A program made the position numbers and the translations under genes. The notes below the pieces were generated by a model, which was not told the DNA's origin, searched no databases, and worked only from the letters and a program-made list of their open reading frames with translations. From the NCBI GenBank assembly GCA_030628305.1, contig DAOVRE010000084.1, forward strand, positions 1 through 6,637: 6,637 bases of DNA, in the 5' to 3' direction. Positions 1 through 3,461 of the stretch are shown in pieces (position 1 is the first letter of the stretch; every line of letters starts with the position of its first letter). The DNA comes from Candidatus Heimdallarchaeota archaeon. Lineage in GTDB: Archaea; Asgardarchaeota; Heimdallarchaeia; Heimdallarchaeales; Heimdallarchaeaceae.

Positions 1-172
1 GCTCAATCAATTTAGCGTATTCTAGAGAGGGTCCCTCATATTCCTCAAAACCAAACTTAGTAGAAACATCACGCATAATATTCAGAATCTTATTGATTTC
101 AGCATAATCCTCTGGGTAGAAGTCTCTGAAACCTTTGATACCTTTAAGAATCTCTTTTAGCTCAGAATCCAT
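1..172 (-). CDS. hisS: Histidyl-tRNA synthetase, N-terminal part (cut by window edge)
   Basis: This enzyme charges tRNA-His with histidine using ATP in the cytoplasm. Only the first 57 codons are inside the window; the gene runs off the left end. The N-terminus reads MDSELKEILKGIKGFRDFYP and continues with EDYAEINKILN, then FGFEEYEGPSLEYAKLIE. The order G-x-R-D-F-x-P, a helix, FGF-x-E and a P-x-LE segment is the characteristic beginning of class II HisRS catalytic domains, leading into motif 1. The ATG at 172-170 is the natural start because the conserved GFRDF segment follows within about 15 residues. There is no clear Shine-Dalgarno sequence before it, and a TATA-like box lies only about 30-40 bases upstream, so the transcript is probably leaderless or nearly so. 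The upstream GTPase gene is on the same strand, 90 bases away, and is functionally unrelated. The related protein HisZ is unlikely in an archaeon, but the catalytic motifs that would exclude it are outside the window. Confidence 0.88.
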   Translation of the reverse strand, partial: MDSELKEILKGIKGFRDFYPEDYAEINKILNIMRDVSTKFGFEEYEGPSLEYAKLIE

Positions 173-173
173 G

Positions 174-193
174 GTTAATTCAAAGTAATTAAC
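174..193. promoter_or_regulatory. Dyad-symmetric site directly before hisS
   Basis: GTTAATT (174-180) and AATTAAC (187-193) form a perfect 7-base inverted repeat with a 6-base spacer. It lies between the hisS start codon (172) and the TATA-like box, where transcription would begin. That position suits an operator. Both arms are mostly A/T, so chance is a real alternative. Confidence 0.3.
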
Positions 194-200
194 AAAGAAA

Positions 201-210
201 TTATTATAAG
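201..210 (-). promoter_or_regulatory. hisS: TATA-like box for hisS
   Basis: On the minus strand this reads CTTATAATAA. It is about 30 bases before the hisS ATG, so initiation about 25 bases downstream would give a leader of only a few bases. This agrees with the lack of a Shine-Dalgarno sequence. The assignment rests on position and A/T content alone. Confidence 0.4.
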
Positions 211-232
211 GGTTTTGTCATCTTATAACCCT
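209..232 (-). terminator. Possible hairpin after the GTPase gene
   Basis: AGGGTT (209-214) and AACCCT (227-232) form a perfect 6-base inverted repeat with a 12-base loop, in the gap after the GTPase stop codon. On the minus strand the hairpin is followed by an A/T-rich stretch containing short T runs. It could aid termination of the GTPase transcript, but it overlaps the proposed hisS TATA box and the T tract is weak. Confidence 0.25.
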
Positions 233-262
233 AGCAAAAGTGGGAATTATTTTAACCATGCT

Positions 263-1258
263 TCAAGAATTGTTTTCCACATAAGAGATTTCAAACATTG
301 GGAATTCTTTCTCAGACCAGAAGGCTTGGTTGTCAATCAAGTATTTCATAAGGTAACTTGTCAAATCAGATTCGGATATATTAGCACCCCTATCCTCTTT
401 CAATCCTTGTATTTCCTTAATAAATTCGGTTAATAGTTTCAAAAGCAAATTAGCGCCTTTTATCTCTTCATTCTGATCAATCACATTTGTCATCAACCAA
501 CATGATGTCTGATTATCAGCTGCCATGACTACTTGTCGCCCTTTAAGGTTCATGTATTCAAGAATTGACTCATTGCCAGACGCAAATTTGTAACGAATTA
601 CAGGAGACATACCTTCAGTATCATCAATTACTGATGGTGTGCTAATTCTTGCTTCTAATATACCATTATCAGTTTTAAGAAAAGCAACAAAATACTCTAC
701 AGATATTCCTGTACTAACTAGATTGGTGATAATCGCATTAGCTAACCAATCAATTGTTTTATTTAGATTTTCACCGGTAATTGGAGATACACTAAAACAT
801 TCAATCAATTGTCGACGAGAAGATGGCTTAAACAAATTAGAAACGGTGTTGATTTCTTTTTGGTTAACTTTCTTATCCCAGGTGTTAAGCAAAACAAGTA
901 TAGGTGAATCTTTCTTAATCCACTTCAAGGAACGAATAAACCACTTTTTTGATTCTTGAATCTGATGTTCTTTAGTTGCATCAACAACAAAAATGAGCGC
1001 ATCGGAACGAGAAATATAACTAGGCCAAAGAGATTTTCTAAAAGGTTCTTTACCTCCTAAATCTGTCAAACCAAGTTTCAGTCCATCAACATTAACTATT
1101 TCGTGGTTAATACCATAAGTAGAGTAGGTTTCAGTTATTTCTTCATTCAAAATTTTGTTAATAATAGTAGTTTTTCCAACCCCATCTAATCCAGCGACGG
1201 AAATGGATACATCTCTATCAGAAAATAACCAATTTGAATTTGAATTAAGACCTAACAA
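263..1258 (-). CDS. Arf-like small GTPase with C-terminal longin/roadblock-like domain
   Basis: This is a predicted GTP-binding switch protein of the Arf/Rag side of the Ras superfamily. The G domain spans roughly residues 15-178. G1 is GLDGVGKTT (23-31), close to the Arf form GLDAAGKTT. The switch I Thr is probably T47 in STYGIN. G3 is DLGGKE (66-71) followed by an Arf-like segment containing LW (77-78) and LIFVVDAT (88-95). G4 is NTWD (125-128), and G5 is probably SPITGENL (158-165) before the last helix. Two residues are odd: K70 replaces the catalytic Gln of DxGGQ, and T126 replaces the Lys of NKxD. Residues 180-331 are an extension absent from plain Arf proteins. A strand pattern (VEYFVAFLKTDNG), a later strand pair (RQVVMAADNQTSCWLMTNV) and a long helix (271-284) suggest a longin/roadblock fold. 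GTPase plus such a domain in about 330 residues is the plan of Rag/Gtr proteins. There is no N-terminal Gly for myristoylation and no membrane segment. The start is TTG (1258-1256): an in-frame TGA lies upstream at 1285-1283 with no ATG in between. The C-terminal domain call is inference; the GTPase call is firm. Confidence 0.85.
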   Translation of the reverse strand: MLGLNSNSNWLFSDRDVSISVAGLDGVGKTTIINKILNEEITETYSTYGINHEIVNVDGLKLGLTDLGGKEPFRKSLWPSYISRSDALIFVVDATKEHQIQESKKWFIRSLKWIKKDSPILVLLNTWDKKVNQKEINTVSNLFKPSSRRQLIECFSVSPITGENLNKTIDWLANAIITNLVSTGISVEYFVAFLKTDNGILEARISTPSVIDDTEGMSPVIRYKFASGNESILEYMNLKGRQVVMAADNQTSCWLMTNVIDQNEEIKGANLLLKLLTEFIKEIQGLKEDRGANISESDLTSYLMKYLIDNQAFWSEKEFPMFEISYVENNS

Positions 1259-1261
1259 TCT

Positions 1262-1269
1262 GTGATCAC
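1262..1269. repeat. 8-base palindrome GTGATCAC near the GTPase start
   Basis: A perfect 8-base palindrome sits 4 bases upstream of the proposed TTG start of the GTPase gene. Its AGTGATC part also covers the place where a GGTGA-like ribosome binding site would be. Short palindromes of this size occur by chance. Confidence 0.2.
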
Positions 1270-1278
1270 TTCTTTCCC

Positions 1279-1303
1279 TTCTTCACACTAATAGTGTGGT
1301 GAA
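1279..1303. promoter_or_regulatory. Strong palindrome (candidate operator) before the GTPase gene
   Basis: CACACTA (1284-1290), a single A, and TAGTGTG (1292-1298) form a perfect palindrome with 7-base arms. After a T/G wobble pair (1283/1299) and one mismatch (1282/1300) the symmetry resumes with three more pairs (1279-1281 with 1301-1303). The site lies 20-45 bases before the TTG start and about 25 bases downstream of the TATA-like box, so it would overlap the transcription start. This is a typical place for a repressor operator. It could instead act as a leader RNA hairpin. Confidence 0.5.
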
Positions 1304-1318
1304 TCATCAGAAAAACCC

Positions 1319-1332
1319 CTATAAATATATTG
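1319..1332 (-). promoter_or_regulatory. TATA-like box for the GTPase gene
   Basis: On the minus strand the stretch reads ATATATTTAT within an A/T-rich run. Initiation about 25 bases downstream would fall near 1300, leaving a leader of about 40 bases that contains the 1279-1303 palindrome. The element is nearly symmetric, so it could also direct plus-strand transcription, but the plus-strand gene has a closer candidate at 1444-1451. Confidence 0.45.
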
Positions 1333-1443
1333 GCAAATCAATCTTAAAAATTTATGCAGTTCGGCAATTAAGTCGGGAGTTTGTACTAAATCCAATTAAC
1401 GCTCTGGATAGGCAATGCAAGTGAATTCTGAGTTAAGAATAAG

Positions 1444-1451
1444 CTTATATG
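1444..1451 (+). promoter_or_regulatory. TATA-like box for the small Cys/His protein gene
   Basis: CTTATATG lies about 45 bases before the TTG start at 1493, giving an expected transcription start near 1470-1478 and a leader of about 20 bases. It partly overlaps the 13-base motif TTATATGTAACTT that recurs, inverted, before the next gene. Confidence 0.4.
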
Positions 1452-1457
1452 TAACTT
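1445..1457. repeat. TTATATGTAACTT motif, copy 1
   Basis: This 13-base sequence is the exact reverse complement of positions 2020-2032 in the leader of the beta-helix gene. Here it overlaps the TATA-like box and the left arm of the palindrome at 1452-1473. The match lies in two non-coding regions upstream of two consecutive plus-strand genes, which suggests a common binding protein. Confidence 0.5.
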
Positions 1458-1473
1458 ATACTAGTACAAGTTA
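1452..1473. promoter_or_regulatory. 22-base palindrome (candidate operator) before the Cys/His protein gene
   Basis: TAACTT (1452-1457), then A, TACTAGTA (1459-1466), C, and AAGTTA (1468-1473) pair at 10 of 11 symmetric positions; only 1458/1467 is mismatched. It starts at the edge of the TATA-like box and runs to the expected transcription start, a classic archaeal repressor position. The regulator is not identifiable from the site. Confidence 0.5.
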
Positions 1474-1492
1474 ATCACTAATAGGGATTATC

Positions 1493-1936
1493 TTGCCAGA
1501 CATACTTTCATCAGAAAAAGCCGAAATACGGGAGATAGCAAAAAACTATGCTCAAGCCTTGTGGACCATTCCTTTTAACAAAGGTTTCATAGCATACATC
1601 AAAACAAGTGATGAGATCTCTGTTCATCCTGCGCGTTGGAGATATTGTTTTAAATGTGGGATGATTTTAAGAACAAACTTAGTCAAGAATGATAAAACTG
1701 CTGACGAAACGAGGAATCATGCATGTATCTTAGAATTTGAAGATATACCATTATTAATAAAAACTTCATGGATTAAGTTACGAAAATTCTTTCTTCTAGA
1801 TGAGCATCACAAAGAAATTCTGAAGGAAATAGGGATAGCTAAACTACCAAAACCAAAAATAATAACAAAAACAGTTTTAGAAATGGAATCAACCAAGAAA
1901 GACGTTTCTGAAGGATTTACTGAAGAGTCGACATGA
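1493..1936 (+). CDS. Unrecognised 147-residue protein with possible Cys/His metal site
   Basis: I do not recognise the family. The first 25 residues look helical (AEIREIAKNYAQALW). A central region follows with RYCFKCG (C52, C55) and NHACIL (H76, C78), an arrangement that could bind one zinc ion as C-x2-C plus H-x-C. After it come a hydrophobic stretch (84-102) and a charged, Lys/Glu/Ser/Thr-rich tail (about 117-147) that is probably disordered. There is no signal peptide or membrane segment, so it is predicted cytoplasmic. The start is TTG at 1493: the upstream frame is closed by TAA at 1472-1474, no ATG or GTG intervenes, and AGGGAT at 1483-1488 is a fair ribosome binding site. The first internal Met (M57) would discard the Cys pair. 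The next gene begins 107 bases downstream and shares an upstream motif. A small nucleic-acid-binding or regulatory protein is possible but unproven. Confidence 0.7.
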   Translation: MPDILSSEKAEIREIAKNYAQALWTIPFNKGFIAYIKTSDEISVHPARWRYCFKCGMILRTNLVKNDKTADETRNHACILEFEDIPLLIKTSWIKLRKFFLLDEHHKEILKEIGIAKLPKPKIITKTVLEMESTKKDVSEGFTEEST

Positions 1937-1944
1937 CTCTTTCG

Positions 1945-1952
1945 CTTATATC
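1945..1952 (+). promoter_or_regulatory. TATA-like box possibly serving the beta-helix gene
   Basis: CTTATATC lies just after the stop codon of the preceding gene and resembles the CTTATATG box upstream of that gene. Initiation near 1975-1980 would give a leader of about 65 bases holding the GTTACATAT repeats. An alternative box within 2001-2008 would give a very short leader instead. Confidence 0.3.
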
Positions 1953-1998
1953 TATTGTTTTCTCCGTCATCTGCAAAATATCTATGTGTAATTGTATT

Positions 1999-2032
1999 GT
2001 TACATATGTTGTAACTAAAAAGTTACATATAA
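1999..2032. promoter_or_regulatory. GTTACATAT repeat cluster before the beta-helix gene
   Basis: GTTACATAT occurs at 1999-2007 and again at 2022-2030 in the same orientation, 23 bases apart, with an inverted GTAAC (2011-2015) between them. GTAACT (2011-2016), four A and AGTTAC (2021-2026) make a perfect 6-base inverted repeat. Positions 2020-2032 are the exact reverse complement of 1445-1457 upstream of the previous gene. The cluster ends 11 bases before the start codon and just before the ribosome binding site, so it could act as a protein-binding site or as a leader hairpin. Confidence 0.5.
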
Positions 2033-2034
2033 CA

Positions 2035-2039
2035 GGTGA
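2035..2039 (+). promoter_or_regulatory. Ribosome binding site that fixes the beta-helix gene start
   Basis: GGTGA, the standard archaeal Shine-Dalgarno core, lies 4 bases before the ATG at 2044. It selects this ATG over the in-frame ATG at 1933, which overlaps the previous gene and has no comparable site. Confidence 0.75.
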
Positions 2040-2043
2040 AAAA

Positions 2044-3360
2044 ATGAGAATTAAAAAAATTTTAACGTTAATTATAGTTTCAAGTATGGTCCTTTTATTA
2101 TCATGGCAAAATCAAACCGTGGTAAACACTAGAGCATCGGTTCAAAATAGCATTTTACCAGTTCTTAATGCAGATCCAATGATAGTAATTGACGAGGATT
2201 CAGACTTTTCAGTCTATCCAGGGTCTGGAACTGAAATGGACCCATATATCATCCAAGGATTCCAAATTGAAGCCCCAACTGTAGATGACATAGCGATTTC
2301 AGTAACAGGCACAACTATGCACTTTGAAATCAGTAACAATGACCTTTCAGCGATCATTAAAGGAGACATAGGAATTTCTATCACAGATGTAGCACCAAAT
2401 ACAGCTAATGTAAGCAACAACAATATACAAGATTTCGAGGTAGGTATTTATGCAAATAATGCAGAGGGTGTAATAGAAGAAGAAAATACTTGTGAAATGA
2501 TAGATCTTACATCAATTAGATTAGAAAATTGCCCCTATTCAAGAGTAGAAGATAATGATATGTTCTGTCTTTATCCTCCTGAAATGAAAGAAGGGAGTAC
2601 ATATGAAAGCTCTCTTGAAGGAAGTTTAAGCGAGAAGTTTTATGTAATGTATATTGAATCTTGCTCAGACAGCAACATTTCGAGAAATTATTTGAATCCT
2701 GACAAGTTATCTGTAATTTATGGTGGTGGGATTGCAGTATTTTATTCTGATAGAATCTTAATAGAGGAAAATATTGTGAGGAACATAAGAATTGAAATTT
2801 CTTCTTACGAATACTTGGAAAAAGGGGGCATATATCTGAATGATGTTTCTTATTCAACCATATTCAATAATACTGTTGAAAAAACAGATAAAGCCGCCCT
2901 ATGCGTTGTATCATGTGATAATCTTTTGATATCAAACAATACTCTCAACGAAAGCGAAATCCATGGAATAAGCTTATCTCTTACAACTAATTCTAATATC
3001 ACGTATAATGTCATTAAACTACATCCAGACTTTGGAATAACAATAGATTCAGGATCATCTAATAACATCATACATCACAATTACTTCATAGACAATAACA
3101 TTGGTGGTTCACAGGCAAGTGATTCAGGGGCAAATAATGTGTGGTATGATCCAATAACACTGCAAGGCAACTGGTGGAACGATTGGTCGAGTGGAGATTA
3201 CGTAATAAGTGGTTCTGCAGGTTCTTTCGATTTATACCCCTTAGGTGAACCTATAATTGTCCCAGAATTTTCGCTGCAACAAAACACCATATACGTATCT
3301 TTGTTGGTTTCTGCAATTATTCTATCAAGTACAATAATATGGAAAAAGAGGAAGAAGTAA
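2044..3360 (+). CDS. Secreted, membrane-anchored right-handed beta-helix (NosD/PbH1-like) surface protein
   Basis: A 438-residue predicted cell-surface protein. MRIKK followed by a hydrophobic run (6-20) is a signal peptide, with likely cleavage near residue 31. A G-x-G-T-x-x-D-P-Y-x-I-x-G segment (60-72) is the usual entry to archaeal NosD-type beta-helix domains. About 100-350 carries irregular coils marked by Asn ladders such as SNNNI, SRNYL, EENIV, FNNTV, SNNTL and HHNYF. GNWWNDWS (375-382) and SGSAGSFDLYPL (389-400) form the typical closing segment. A PEF stalk (407-409), a membrane helix (about 415-432) and KKRKK (434-438) anchor the C-terminus with the Lys/Arg tail inside. Several N-x-S/T sequons (N211, N275, N298, N302, N318) fit glycosylation outside the cell. 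The fold occurs in carbohydrate-active enzymes and adhesins; I see no catalytic motif, so a binding or surface-layer role is the cautious reading. The open frame extends to an ATG at 1933, but GGTGA and the signal peptide support 2044. Confidence 0.85.
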   Translation: MRIKKILTLIIVSSMVLLLSWQNQTVVNTRASVQNSILPVLNADPMIVIDEDSDFSVYPGSGTEMDPYIIQGFQIEAPTVDDIAISVTGTTMHFEISNNDLSAIIKGDIGISITDVAPNTANVSNNNIQDFEVGIYANNAEGVIEEENTCEMIDLTSIRLENCPYSRVEDNDMFCLYPPEMKEGSTYESSLEGSLSEKFYVMYIESCSDSNISRNYLNPDKLSVIYGGGIAVFYSDRILIEENIVRNIRIEISSYEYLEKGGIYLNDVSYSTIFNNTVEKTDKAALCVVSCDNLLISNNTLNESEIHGISLSLTTNSNITYNVIKLHPDFGITIDSGSSNNIIHHNYFIDNNIGGSQASDSGANNVWYDPITLQGNWWNDWSSGDYVISGSAGSFDLYPLGEPIIVPEFSLQQNTIYVSLLVSAIILSSTIIWKKRKK

Positions 3361-3363
3361 CTA

Positions 3364-3399
3364 ACTTTTCCTTTTCTTTTATTTTTTTATGGGTTTTTT
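3364..3399 (+). terminator. Poly-pyrimidine terminator after the beta-helix gene
   Basis: Successive T runs (four, four, four, seven and six T, separated by one to four other bases) begin 3 bases after the TAA stop. Archaeal RNA polymerase terminates on such tracts without a required hairpin. This isolates the beta-helix gene from the TPR gene, which has its own TATA-like box just downstream. Confidence 0.7.
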
Positions 3400-3413
3400 C
3401 AATGCAATAGAGA

Positions 3414-3423
3414 TTTATATTAA
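3414..3423 (+). promoter_or_regulatory. TATA-like box for the TPR protein gene
   Basis: TTTATATTAA is a good archaeal TATA box match about 40-48 bases before the ATG at 3462. Initiation near 3445 would leave a leader of about 17 bases with no strong Shine-Dalgarno sequence. Confidence 0.5.
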
Positions 3424-3461
3424 TAAAATAAAAATTATGCAAATCTATCATGGAAATGTAG

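Noticed and set aside
1415..1474. A 19-codon ATG open frame in the divergent intergenic region
   Set aside because: It lacks a convincing ribosome binding site, runs through the TATA-like box and palindrome of the next gene, and its peptide has no recognisable feature.
2516..2857. A 113-codon minus-strand open frame inside the beta-helix gene
   Set aside because: It is antisense to a well-supported gene and its product is a Ser/Leu/His/Phe-rich shadow translation with no domain features.
3450..3461. A two-codon mini frame (ATG GAA ATG then TAG) abutting the TPR start, as in attenuation by an upstream frame
   Set aside because: It is too short to carry information, has no ribosome binding site, and such ATG-stop pairs are common by chance in A/T-rich leaders.
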